Source: CAJXZP01 sp049606935 (GTDB lineage: Bacteria > Bacteroidota > Bacteroidia > Flavobacteriales_G > Salibacteraceae). Taken from it: a DNA stretch of 64,000 bases. The position numbers were made by a program, and so were the translations under genes. Location: NCBI GenBank assembly GCA_049606935.1, contig JBMYWA010000001.1, positions 124,001-188,000 on the forward strand, given 5' to 3'. Positions 1 through 8,413 of the stretch are shown piece after piece. Below the pieces are notes generated by a model. That model was not told where the DNA came from, did not search any database, and worked only from the letters and a program-made list of their open reading frames with translations. The stretch's first letter is position 1. Each line of letters begins with the position of its first letter.

Positions 1-972
1 AAGGTACAAAGCTAAATGCTTTGGTAATACTTGCAGGCATCTAAGGTTTACAAAAAAATCTAATTTTTTATTGGGCTCAAAAAAACCTATGTATCCGGTG
101 TAATAATTACGGTTGTGTTTTTCAATAGAAGTAATTAATTGCTTAGATTCTAAAAGTGGAACACCGCAAATAGCAGGAGTAGGATGAAGGCTTTTTACAA
201 GATTTGTGGCTTTCTGAAAACTGGTAGAACCGATAGATTTTATTTCCGTTTTTAAATGGTAAACCGGCCCAGCGGTAATTGTTTTTGTTTTCCCTTTTTG
301 AAATGGAATATTTGAGTTTGTAAAAGCTTTTTCAATGTACTTCGTAACATAATTGTGTTCCTCTATTTCCTTATTGCTCCAATTTGGTTTGTTACTGTTT
401 TTGGGCAAAGTTCCGGCTAAAGACATGGTTGAAATTGGCCCTTCACTCCAAGAAACTAAAGTTTCAGGTGTTGCTCCAACCCAAGTGCCAGAAATTTCAT
501 GATGACAAAGGTAGATGTAGGCGTTTTTATAGGATTCTCTTAATCTTAAAATATATTTAGCTAAATCTAAATCCTTAGGTTTTTCAACGGTTTTTATTCG
601 AGAATAGACGTATTTGTGGATGTTGAGTTGCGACATTAAGCCCATGCCTTTTAGGAGCGATTTTTTGTATTCTGTCTCGTTTGTGTTCTCAATTTCTACT
701 AAGTGCTCTTTTGTTTTTGATGATGAAAGGCTGTTTATTAAATGGCAATTTTGAAGAGTTAATTTTGAAGATTGAAAATGAAAGTCGGCCGGAATAAATA
801 AGGATGGAGTCCTCTCTGAAACCATAAAAGGATGAAATTTGAACCCTTTTAAACTATGGGCTTTTTGGGCTGGGTTTTCAATAATAATTTCAAAATCATC
901 TGAGCCTGGCCTACTAAATACAGAAAAGTTTAGATGCTTATCTAAGCAGATTTTTACAATGGTTTGTAGCAT
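1..972 (-). CDS. menF: Isochorismate synthase (chorismate-binding enzyme), C-terminus cut by window edge
   Basis: Chorismate-utilising enzyme that converts chorismate to isochorismate, the first step towards menaquinone (or a siderophore). The minus-strand frame is open from an ATG at 972 to the window edge, giving 324 codons without a stop. The family motif HPTPAICG begins at residue 263 and is followed by a YYTGYIGFF stretch, as expected for the chorismate-binding fold; GTWVGATPE and SLAGTL lie earlier. Roughly the last 50 or more residues lie outside the window. No other men gene is visible here, so the menaquinone assignment rests on what is usual in Bacteroidota. An entC-type siderophore enzyme is the alternative. 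The family is sure, the exact pathway less so. Confidence 0.85.
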   Translation of the reverse strand, partial: MLQTIVKICLDKHLNFSVFSRPGSDDFEIIIENPAQKAHSLKGFKFHPFMVSERTPSLFIPADFHFQSSKLTLQNCHLINSLSSSKTKEHLVEIENTNETEYKKSLLKGMGLMSQLNIHKYVYSRIKTVEKPKDLDLAKYILRLRESYKNAYIYLCHHEISGTWVGATPETLVSWSEGPISTMSLAGTLPKNSNKPNWSNKEIEEHNYVTKYIEKAFTNSNIPFQKGKTKTITAGPVYHLKTEIKSIGSTSFQKATNLVKSLHPTPAICGVPLLESKQLITSIEKHNRNYYTGYIGFFEPNKKLDFFVNLRCLQVLPKHLALYL

Positions 973-1134
973 GAAATTGCCGGTCTTTTTTTATTCAATA
1001 AAAAATTATGAAGATTTCAAAAATAGAAGTTCCAATTGGGTTGCACAAAGACAATTTCTGTCATTATTCTGTAATTAAACCAAATTCTTCTATGTAATAC
1101 TGATTTGTAAGTGAAAGGGAAAGGAAATACTATT

Positions 1135-1142
1135 TATGTTTG
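1135..1142 (+). promoter_or_regulatory. Bacteroidota -7 element before the OmpR-type regulator
   Basis: TATGTTTG matches the TAnnTTTG -7 consensus of Bacteroidota. A TTG at 1105-1107 is a possible -33 element, but the 27-nt spacer is longer than the usual 17-23. Transcription would start near 1148, which excludes an upstream TTG codon at 1140 and supports the ATG at 1161. Confidence 0.4.
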
Positions 1143-1160
1143 TGTAAATTCAAAATTATT

Positions 1161-1865
1161 ATGGCAGATCGTATTCTTTTAGTAGAGGATGAACCATCCT
1201 TATATGAAGCATTGAAACTAAACTTAGAATTGGAAGGGTATAATGTTACTATTGCCGTAGATGGAGAGCAAGCATTAGAGAAATTTAAATCAAGCCATTT
1301 TCAATTAGTAATTTTGGACGTGATGATACCCAAAATTGATGGGTATGTAGTTTGTGAAACTATTCGGTTAGAAAATTCTCAGGTTCCTATTTTGTTTTTG
1401 AGTGCAAAAAACTCTGCAGAAGATAAAATTAATGGCTTAAAAACCGGAGCTGATGATTACATGGCGAAACCTTTTAATCTGGAAGAATTTTTACTTAGGG
1501 TTAGTCTTTTGGTAAAAAGAAGTCATGCTTTATCTGATACCAAAAGTGAGGAAATTAATCAGTTTGAATTTGGAGGAAATAAAATTGATTTTGGTCGGTT
1601 TGAAATTACCACATGGAATAATGAGGTGAAATCTTTATCAAAACGAGAAATGAAACTGCTAAAGCTGCTCATTGAAAAGCGAGGAAAAGTGGTTTCGAGA
1701 GAGGAGATTTTACAGAAAATATGGGGGTATGATGTTTTCCCTTCTACACGGACCATTGATAATTATATATTAGCGTATCGTAAATATTTTGAGCAAAATC
1801 AGCGTCAACCAAAACACTTCTTTTCTGTAAGGGGAGTGGGCTATAAGTTCGAGGCGGATTTATAG
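1161..1865 (+). CDS. Response regulator, OmpR/PhoB family
   Basis: DNA-binding response regulator of 234 residues. The receiver domain (about 1-120) has the acidic pair E9/D10, phospho-acceptor D53 in LVILDVMIP, a switch Ser at 81 and K103 in MAKPF. The winged-helix domain (about 145-232) ends with the typical VRGVGYKF. I chose the ATG at 1161 because the upstream TTG at 1140 overlaps a -7 promoter element and MADRILLVEDE is a normal family N-terminus. No histidine kinase is adjacent on the same strand, so it is an orphan in this window. The targets are unknown. The family assignment is firm. Confidence 0.92.
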   Translation: MADRILLVEDEPSLYEALKLNLELEGYNVTIAVDGEQALEKFKSSHFQLVILDVMIPKIDGYVVCETIRLENSQVPILFLSAKNSAEDKINGLKTGADDYMAKPFNLEEFLLRVSLLVKRSHALSDTKSEEINQFEFGGNKIDFGRFEITTWNNEVKSLSKREMKLLKLLIEKRGKVVSREEILQKIWGYDVFPSTRTIDNYILAYRKYFEQNQRQPKHFFSVRGVGYKFEADL

Positions 1866-1950
1866 TCCACGCTGAGTACTTGGTAGAATTTTTTGATAAT
1901 CTAGTGCAAAAAGCAAATCGTATTAAATTTGTTTTTACATTGCTGTTTGT

Positions 1951-3630
1951 ATGAGTTATAGAATCATTTTTGCTGTTTGGTTTTGGTTGTTGGTATTTAT
2001 TAATCCACTGTTTTCTAATAATCAGTCTGTTGAGTATTCTGAGTTAATGGAGCGCTACCAAAAATTAAAATCTAATTACAATAATTGTGACCTAATTTCA
2101 TTTGGAAGTACGGATTCTGGCGAACCTTTACATTTATTCCTTATGAATTCTAGCGGAGAATTTTACCCAGAAGCCATTCATAAAAAAACGGTATTATTAA
2201 TCCAGAATGGTATTCATGCAGGAGAGCCATGTGGCATTGATGCGAGCATAGAATGGGCTGAAACACTTTTGAAAACCAATCAGGTACCAGAAAATGTTGT
2301 TATTGGAATAATTCCAGTATATAATATTGGAGGAATGAAAAATAGAGGATGTTGCAGTAGAGCCAATCAAAATGGTCCTGAATTTCATGGTTTTAGGGGT
2401 AATGCTAAGAACTTGGATTTGAATAGAGATTACATAAAATGTGACAGTAGAAATACGGAAGCTTTTTATAGATTGTTTCACTGGTTAAAGCCCGAAATAT
2501 TTGTGGATACCCATACTTCAAATGGTGCGGATTACCAATACACTATGACGTTGCTGAGTACTAGAAAGGAAAGGTTAGACGCACATTTAAGTAATTTTCT
2601 AATAAACAAAATTGAACCATATCTATATCAAAAGTTTGACAGTCTTTCACCTTATGTCAATGTATTTGGCACTACACCAAATGACGGAATAAAATCTTTT
2701 AACGATAAAATTCGGTTTTCTACTGGATACGCCTCTTTGTTTAATTGTATTGGATTTACCACGGAAGCGCATATGTGGAAACCTTTTAATGAAAGAAAGA
2801 AAGCCACCATAAAATTTTTAGAAATAATGAAGAATTTTATGGATTCTAATTATTTAGAAATCATAAAAAATAAAAAAGTAGCAGATTCAGAAAGGTCAAT
2901 GGGGTTCGAGTCGGTGAATTTAAAAATAGATATTACCAAGTATGATTTTATAGAATTTTACTCCTTTAAGCCTGAATATAGGTATAGTGAAATACTGGGT
3001 AGGAAGCAACTGTATTATAACAGGTCAAAAAAAGAGACCATAGAAATTAAATATTTTAATTACTATTCTAAAACAGATCAAATTCAAGTACCAAAATATT
3101 ACCTAGTTTCAGGCGCATGGAGCCGTGTTATTGAATGCTTACAATTGAATAATGTTAAAATGATTCCAATATCAACTGATACCAATGTTTTTGGTGTGGG
3201 AACTTATATTGAAAATTTTTCTAGTGTATCAAGTCCTTATGAGGGGCACTACTTGCATAAAGAGGTGCAAACCACCGACTCATTAATTACCATGGATTTT
3301 CATAAAGGAGATTTTTTGATTCCTGTAAATCAAAAAGGGTGGAGGTATATTCTAAACACTTTAGAAACAAATGGTGAGGATAGTTTTTTTGCATGGAATT
3401 TTTTTGATGAAATAACACAACAAAAAGAATGGTACTCCTCTTATATTTTTGAGCCATATGCGTCAGAAATGTTAGAAAATGATGAAGAACTACGCCTGAG
3501 GTATGAAGCGAAATTGGAAACCGATTCGAGTTTTAAATCAGGAGATTATAGATTATATTGGTTATACACTCAAAGCCCATTTTACGAACCTGTTCATAAT
3601 AGGATTCCTATTTTAAAAGTGTATGAATAG
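1951..3630 (+). CDS. Secreted M14-family zinc carboxypeptidase-like protein
   Basis: Predicted exported metallopeptidase of 559 residues. An N-terminal hydrophobic segment (about 4-22) looks like a signal peptide. The M14 zinc ligands are visible: H89 and E92 in HAGEPCG and H188 in VDTHTSNG. NLDLNRDY (residues 154-161) carries the conserved Arg, and E272 in FTTEAHMW fits the catalytic Glu. About 250 residues follow the catalytic domain and have no fold I recognise. It overlaps the next gene by 8 bp, so the two are probably translated together. M14 members in Bacteroidota cleave peptides or amidated peptides; the substrate cannot be inferred. Confidence 0.85.
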   Translation: MSYRIIFAVWFWLLVFINPLFSNNQSVEYSELMERYQKLKSNYNNCDLISFGSTDSGEPLHLFLMNSSGEFYPEAIHKKTVLLIQNGIHAGEPCGIDASIEWAETLLKTNQVPENVVIGIIPVYNIGGMKNRGCCSRANQNGPEFHGFRGNAKNLDLNRDYIKCDSRNTEAFYRLFHWLKPEIFVDTHTSNGADYQYTMTLLSTRKERLDAHLSNFLINKIEPYLYQKFDSLSPYVNVFGTTPNDGIKSFNDKIRFSTGYASLFNCIGFTTEAHMWKPFNERKKATIKFLEIMKNFMDSNYLEIIKNKKVADSERSMGFESVNLKIDITKYDFIEFYSFKPEYRYSEILGRKQLYYNRSKKETIEIKYFNYYSKTDQIQVPKYYLVSGAWSRVIECLQLNNVKMIPISTDTNVFGVGTYIENFSSVSSPYEGHYLHKEVQTTDSLITMDFHKGDFLIPVNQKGWRYILNTLETNGEDSFFAWNFFDEITQQKEWYSSYIFEPYASEMLENDEELRLRYEAKLETDSSFKSGDYRLYWLYTQSPFYEPVHNRIPILKVYE

Positions 3631-5089
3631 GTTAGGTTTCATTTTATTCGTATTAATAATTGTGTTAATTTCTATTACCGGGAATTGTCAATTTAGTAGG
3701 TATTGGGGAGAAAGTTTTAGTACCAAATCGGCTCTTTTGTCGGGGGCTGTTGTTGGGGGATACCAAGATGAATCATCCATTTATTATAACCCAGCAATAT
3801 TATCGGATTCTAGTGTTAATCAGTATTCATTTGCTAATGGGCTAGCAAGAATTGATTTTCATCGATACGAAAATGCTATGGGAAATGACCTTGATATTAG
3901 AAACAATGAAACAAATGTTGATCCAGGTTTTCTATCTATTAATTTGTATCCTAAAAATAAACTAGGATTGGTGTGGAAGGCTGCCTATTTTAAAAGAAAC
4001 GCTTATGACAATGGCTATGTTGGTGAGTATTCTGCTACATATCAGGTTTTTCCTCAATTAAAAGATAATGAACAATACATTGGTAGGGTTAGTAGCAGAA
4101 CAGAATATAATGACTTTTGGTATGGAGTAGGTGTAGCTAAGTTTATTAATGATAAACTATCTTTTGGTTTAAGTACCTTTTTACGATATACAAATTTGCG
4201 CTATAACTATCAAAAATCGATTGAGATTGGTACTGTTAATCAGGACTCTTTAAATCAAAAGGTAGCTTTAAATTCATTTTATCAAAATATTAGAGGGTAT
4301 AATTGGAGAGGTACTATAAAGTTGGGAGTGAATTATAGAATAAGTAATCAATTGCGTACAGGTGTAACTATTACCTCACCTTCTATTTCATTAATAAGTA
4401 GTGCAAATGGCTCCACTAGCATATCTCGAATTAATGTTCCTGATTTTGATAATGTGGATATTTTACCCGATTACTTTTACTACGCGCATGGTGAAAATAT
4501 GGATATGAAAGTAAAAGATCCGTTTTCCATTGCTTTTGGGGTAGATTATAGAGTTCCAAAATACAGGTGGAATTTAACGGTAGAATGGTTTGCTGGAATT
4601 CAACCTTACAAACTCATTGATCAAAATACAGGTGAAGTGGAGGTTCAGAAAACCACTAAAGTTCCAGGAGAACGATTGGAGCCACTGTCGTATGCCGCGG
4701 GAGGTAAAAGCACGGCAAATGTGGCTCTAGGTTTGGAAATCTATAACAAGAATAATAGATCTGTTTTGGTAGGGTTTAAAACAGATTTTGACGCCTTAAA
4801 CGATTATGATTATGGAGAACTCTCTTATTTGTCAACTTTAGCCAATGTAAACTCTAATTATTATCATTTTTCGGCAGGAAAAAATTTCGCGTTTTTGAAA
4901 TTTGAAGTCCTTTTTGGAATTCAATACTCAATCTCAAGACAAAAGAACTTAGAGGCATTTGCAAATTTTTCTGCCCCGGTAGATTTCAATTCAACTGAGC
5001 CTTATCAGTTAGAAGGCCCCATTCAAAATAATATGAATTTTTACGGAGATGCGTTGACCATATTTGTTGGCCTAACTATAAAGAACTAA
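3623..5089 (+). CDS. Outer-membrane beta-barrel protein, FadL/OmpP1-like
   Basis: Predicted outer-membrane barrel of 488 residues. It starts with a signal peptide (about 1-22, ending near GNCQ) and continues in alternating hydrophobic/aromatic strands. Early motifs GGYQDESSIYYNPA and SINLYPKNKLG resemble FadL/OmpP1 hydrophobic-compound transporters, where an N-terminal segment with a conserved NPA plugs the barrel. The start ATG lies inside the last codons of the upstream M14 peptidase (8-bp overlap), pointing to one operon. Such pairs could couple extracytoplasmic processing with uptake, but that is inference. The barrel is confident; the exact family is moderate. Confidence 0.7.
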   Translation: MNRLGFILFVLIIVLISITGNCQFSRYWGESFSTKSALLSGAVVGGYQDESSIYYNPAILSDSSVNQYSFANGLARIDFHRYENAMGNDLDIRNNETNVDPGFLSINLYPKNKLGLVWKAAYFKRNAYDNGYVGEYSATYQVFPQLKDNEQYIGRVSSRTEYNDFWYGVGVAKFINDKLSFGLSTFLRYTNLRYNYQKSIEIGTVNQDSLNQKVALNSFYQNIRGYNWRGTIKLGVNYRISNQLRTGVTITSPSISLISSANGSTSISRINVPDFDNVDILPDYFYYAHGENMDMKVKDPFSIAFGVDYRVPKYRWNLTVEWFAGIQPYKLIDQNTGEVEVQKTTKVPGERLEPLSYAAGGKSTANVALGLEIYNKNNRSVLVGFKTDFDALNDYDYGELSYLSTLANVNSNYYHFSAGKNFAFLKFEVLFGIQYSISRQKNLEAFANFSAPVDFNSTEPYQLEGPIQNNMNFYGDALTIFVGLTIKN

Positions 5090-5093
5090 GCCA

Positions 5094-6536
5094 TTACTTT
5101 TCTAATAAAATCACACTTTCTACATGGGCTGTATGAACAAATTGGTCTACAATACTGATCTTTTTCTCTGAATATCCAGCCTTATGAAACTCCAATAAAT
5201 CTCTAGCTTGAGTGGCTGGGTTACAAGAAATATAAACCACTCTATTGGCTTTCAATTCAATTATACGTTTCAGTGCCTTTGGAGTAATCCCTGATCTTGG
5301 TGGGTCAAGTATTACAGTTTTAATATTGCCTTGATATTCAGGATGATCATTTAGAAAATTCTTTACGTCTGCGGCATAAAAACTTAAATTCTGTAATTCG
5401 TTTTTCTTGGCATTTTTCTTGGCATCTTCAATAGAGCTTTTAATAATGTCAACTCCAATTACTTTTACTTTTCCCTTAGCTTGATTGGCTACCAGCTGAC
5501 CAATGGTTCCGGTACCACAGAATAGATCAACAATAGTGTCTTTATCTGTATATTCTTGATTTAAGAACGTGTAGTCAATTGCTTTTTGGTATAACAATTC
5601 AGCCGATTGTGGGTTGGGTTGAAAAAAACTGCCAATACTCACATCAAAAAATAAATCATGAATCTTTTCCTCTAAATTATCTTCTCCAAATATTACCGTA
5701 GATGAGAGGTCTTCATCTTGCGTTCTATCTCCTTGGCCATCGTTAATGGTGTGAATAATTCCAGCCAATCGGTCACCCACAATGCTTTTTATTATGCGGA
5801 TAAACCCTTCTGAATCAAATTGGGCTAAATGAGAGGAGCTGGTACTTAATTTGAATAAAACTTTATTGCTGTAAAAACTCTTCCTAACGGTAAGAAATCT
5901 ATAAAACCCATGATGTCTTACTGGATGCCAGGCTGGAAGGTTGGTATTCACGCACCATTCTCTTATGGTTTTTAACCCATCTTCAATTTGCTTATCAAAA
6001 AGTCCGGAGTCACCATTCATATTATCAACAACCCGCCATTGTCCTCTATGCTTAAAACCTAACCCAAAGTCATCAATATCTGTTTTTTTCTCCTCATCCC
6101 AAATAATGGTAGAGAAGGAATATTCCATTTTATTGCGATAATGCCAATCAGAAGGAGAGGCTATGAATTCGTCAAATATTTCGGTAGAGTTTTTTACAAA
6201 ACCTATTCTTTGAAGTACATCTAACGTACTTGTTTTTTTATGCTCTTGCTGTTTGGTTACAGGCCAAGTGGCGTATGGAGCGCCCGGAATAGCTTGGTAG
6301 TCAATTTTTATTTCATCTGCAGATGGAGAAACCAATTCCGTAACTTTTGCCTCGGCAAACCTTCTTTTTTTCTTAATTATTCTGGCTTTTACTGTTTGTC
6401 CAGGAAAGGTGTTTAAAACAAAAACGATGTAGTCACCGTCTTCTGTAGGGATTTTTGAGATTCCTTTTCCGCCAAAAGCTAAATCGGAAATTACTAATTC
6501 AATGATATTTCCCTTTTTTAATTTTTTAATATCCAT
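5094..6536 (-). CDS. Class I RNA (uracil-C5) methyltransferase, TrmA/RlmC/RlmD family
   Basis: S-adenosylmethionine-dependent m5U methyltransferase of 480 residues acting on rRNA or tRNA. A TRAM domain (about 1-60) is followed by the central domain and a Rossmann methyltransferase domain with DLFCGTGTIG, LDPPRSG and the nucleophile loop YISCNP (Cys 438); E473 in HVESVILL fits the family catalytic base. I chose the ATG at 6536. The usual four-Cys Fe-S motif (CxxxxxCGGC) after the TRAM domain is missing: the equivalent stretch reads GAPYATWPVTKQQ. The protein is therefore a cluster-less branch, and I avoid naming it rlmD. The target base is undetermined. Confidence 0.85.
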   Translation of the reverse strand: MDIKKLKKGNIIELVISDLAFGGKGISKIPTEDGDYIVFVLNTFPGQTVKARIIKKKRRFAEAKVTELVSPSADEIKIDYQAIPGAPYATWPVTKQQEHKKTSTLDVLQRIGFVKNSTEIFDEFIASPSDWHYRNKMEYSFSTIIWDEEKKTDIDDFGLGFKHRGQWRVVDNMNGDSGLFDKQIEDGLKTIREWCVNTNLPAWHPVRHHGFYRFLTVRKSFYSNKVLFKLSTSSSHLAQFDSEGFIRIIKSIVGDRLAGIIHTINDGQGDRTQDEDLSSTVIFGEDNLEEKIHDLFFDVSIGSFFQPNPQSAELLYQKAIDYTFLNQEYTDKDTIVDLFCGTGTIGQLVANQAKGKVKVIGVDIIKSSIEDAKKNAKKNELQNLSFYAADVKNFLNDHPEYQGNIKTVILDPPRSGITPKALKRIIELKANRVVYISCNPATQARDLLEFHKAGYSEKKISIVDQFVHTAHVESVILLEK

Positions 6537-6850
6537 AGTCAAACTGTAAAAAGGCAAAATTACTTTTTCTAGGTTTTAAACATGAATATTGAGAGGATTA
6601 GTTGCAGTTAATTTGGCTGTATTTGAATGTTTGCATTATTCTTTTGTGCTATAGCTGTGAGGTGATTATTTAATTTGGTAAATCAATCATTTTAAAATGT
6701 GAAATTTTGTTTGGGTTGTTCTATTTAGATATGGATGTTGTTTTATTATGTGTTTTGGAGTTATATGAAATTTTGGGTCAATGTGTTTTAGTAGTGGGTC
6801 AAATCTCGAAAAAAATAAAATGGGCTATTAATCAATGGATAATGAAATTG
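6537..6850. other. Intergenic region with no gene recognised
   Basis: About 310 bp of AT-rich spacer between the RNA methyltransferase start and a possible promoter at 6851. I see no open reading frame with family features, no tRNA and no clear inverted repeat. It presumably holds the methyltransferase promoter, but no convincing -7/-33 pair stands out. Confidence 0.5.
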
Positions 6851-6858
6851 TATATTTG
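6851..6858 (+). promoter_or_regulatory. Candidate -7 promoter element in the rocD upstream region
   Basis: TATATTTG matches the TAnnTTTG -7 consensus exactly. No good -33 TTG is seen 17-23 nt upstream. Transcription would begin near 6863 and run into the terminator at 7007-7033. Confidence 0.35.
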
Positions 6859-6862
6859 ATTA

Positions 6863-7033
6863 GCCAAAGTTTAGAAATGAATTTTTGCAACTAACTATCC
6901 ATCATTAAGGCGGTGGTCTTAATGAAAATTATTCTCCACTTACTTACTAACTAAAACACACACACTATGATTGATGTTTGGTACTAATCTTAAGATAATA
7001 AAAAAAGGGCTAGAGAAATCTAGCCCTTTTTTT
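6863..7033 (+). ncRNA. Candidate small RNA or attenuated leader upstream of rocD
   Basis: A promoter-like -7 element (6851) and a strong intrinsic terminator (7007-7033) bracket about 170 nt with no long reading frame. The segment includes a hairpin with CATTAAG (6903-6909) paired to CTTAATG (6918-6924) around an 8-nt loop, and a six-codon frame (ATG at 6967, reading MIDVWY). Either a free-standing small RNA or an attenuated rocD leader would fit. No known RNA family is recognised. Confidence 0.3.
7007..7033 (+). terminator. Intrinsic terminator upstream of rocD
   Basis: Perfect 8-bp stem GGGCTAGA/TCTAGCCC with a GAAA tetraloop followed by seven T. It lies 70 bp before the rocD start and no coding gene precedes it on this strand, which is why a small RNA or attenuator is suspected. 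Confidence 0.8.
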
Positions 7034-7103
7034 ATGCTATAAATTCAGTATGGGATTAAGAGTTTAAATAGTAAATTCGCAAATCGAATATAAAAAAAAG
7101 ACT

Positions 7104-8354
7104 ATGTCGAAAACAGCAAAACAATTAAGTTCAAAACATTTTATTGAACTAGAAGATAAATATGGGGCACATAATTACCATCCGCTTCCAGTAGTATTAC
7201 AAAAAGGCGAAGGCGTTTATGTATGGGATGTTGAAGGAAAAAAGTATTTTGATTTTTTATCTGCATATTCGGCTGTAAATCAAGGGCATTGTCATCCAAA
7301 AATTATTGGGGCTTTAACAGATCAGGCAAACACATTGACATTAACTTCCAGAGCATTTTTTAATGACAAATTAGGAGTTTATGAAAAATTTGCTTCAGAA
7401 TATTTTGGATTCGAAAAAATACTTCCAATGAATACGGGAGCTGAAGCTGTAGAAACAGCCTTGAAAATTGCTCGTAAATGGGGGTATGAGAAAAAAGGAA
7501 TCCCGCAAAACGAAGGTAAAATAATTGTGTGTGAAAATAATTTTCATGGAAGAACAACTACCATTATTTCTTTTTCAAACGATCCAGATGCACGTCAAAA
7601 CTTTGGTCCTTTTACCACTGGTTTTGTTCGGATACCATATGATGACATTGATGCATTAAGGGAAGCTTTAAAAGACCCTAATATTGCTGCGTTTTTAGTA
7701 GAGCCAATTCAAGGAGAAGCAGGTGTTTATGTTCCCGGAGAAGGATACTTAACAGAAGCTGCTAAGCTATGTAAAGAAAGAAATGTGCTTTTTATTGCAG
7801 ATGAAGTTCAAACAGGTATTGCTAGAACGGGAAAGTTGCTAGCTGTAGATCATGAAAATCTAAAACCGGATGTTTTAATTCTTGGTAAGGCAATTTCAGG
7901 AGGGGTTTACCCAATTTCAGCAGTATTAGCTGATAATCATATTATGGAGGTGATTCACCCTGGCCAGCATGGTTCTACTTTTGGGGGTAATCCTATGGCA
8001 GCAGCAGTGGCTATGGCAGCCCTAGAGGTTGTGGTAGATGAGAAACTAGCTGAAAATTCCGAAAAATTAGGAAAAATATTTAGAGCTGAGATTTCCAAGC
8101 TTGCTAAAAAAAGTAGATTAGTTAGTATGGTAAGAGGTAAAGGGTTGTTAAATGCTATTTTAGTAGATGACTCTCCGCATAGTACCACTGCTTGGGATTT
8201 ATGTATGAAATTGTCGGAAAATGGATTGCTGGCTAAACCAACTCATGGAAATATTATTCGATTTGCTCCACCGTTGGTTATGACCGAGGAAGAGTTGAGA
8301 GAGTGTATTGCAATTATAGAAAAAACGTTTTTAGATTTTGAGGAGAACATGTAA
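7104..8354 (+). CDS. rocD: Ornithine aminotransferase
   Basis: PLP-dependent class III aminotransferase of 416 residues, the normal family length, converting ornithine and 2-oxoglutarate to glutamate semialdehyde and glutamate (arginine/ornithine to proline and glutamate). MNTGAEAVETALK (109-121) forms the PLP phosphate region, D233 in IADEVQTG contacts the pyridine nitrogen, and K262 in LGKAISGG is the Schiff-base Lys. The N-terminus LEDKYGAHNYHPLPVVL is typical of ornithine rather than acetylornithine aminotransferases. It appears to be a single-gene unit with a palindromic terminator after it. A TAAATTCG near 7070 may be its own -7 element. Confidence 0.93.
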   Translation: MSKTAKQLSSKHFIELEDKYGAHNYHPLPVVLQKGEGVYVWDVEGKKYFDFLSAYSAVNQGHCHPKIIGALTDQANTLTLTSRAFFNDKLGVYEKFASEYFGFEKILPMNTGAEAVETALKIARKWGYEKKGIPQNEGKIIVCENNFHGRTTTIISFSNDPDARQNFGPFTTGFVRIPYDDIDALREALKDPNIAAFLVEPIQGEAGVYVPGEGYLTEAAKLCKERNVLFIADEVQTGIARTGKLLAVDHENLKPDVLILGKAISGGVYPISAVLADNHIMEVIHPGQHGSTFGGNPMAAAVAMAALEVVVDEKLAENSEKLGKIFRAEISKLAKKSRLVSMVRGKGLLNAILVDDSPHSTTAWDLCMKLSENGLLAKPTHGNIIRFAPPLVMTEEELRECIAIIEKTFLDFEENM

Positions 8355-8371
8355 GTTCTTTAAATATAGAA

Positions 8372-8413
8372 AAAACAAAAAGCCTTCAAGTATACTTGAA
8401 GGCTTTTTGTTTT
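8372..8413. terminator. Bidirectional terminator between rocD and the hybrid kinase
   Basis: A perfect 42-bp palindrome centred between 8392 and 8393, with A-run, GC-rich stem and T-run on both strands. It serves the convergent genes rocD (plus) and the histidine kinase (minus), whose stop codon it touches at 8412. Confidence 0.9.

Noticed and set aside
839..1078. Plus-strand frame of 79 codons
   Set aside because: It lies antisense to the isochorismate synthase gene, whose minus-strand frame has clear family motifs; this frame has none.
2901..2920. GGTTCGAGTC-like string reminiscent of a tRNA T-loop
   Set aside because: It is inside the M14 peptidase reading frame and no acceptor or anticodon stem can be formed around it.
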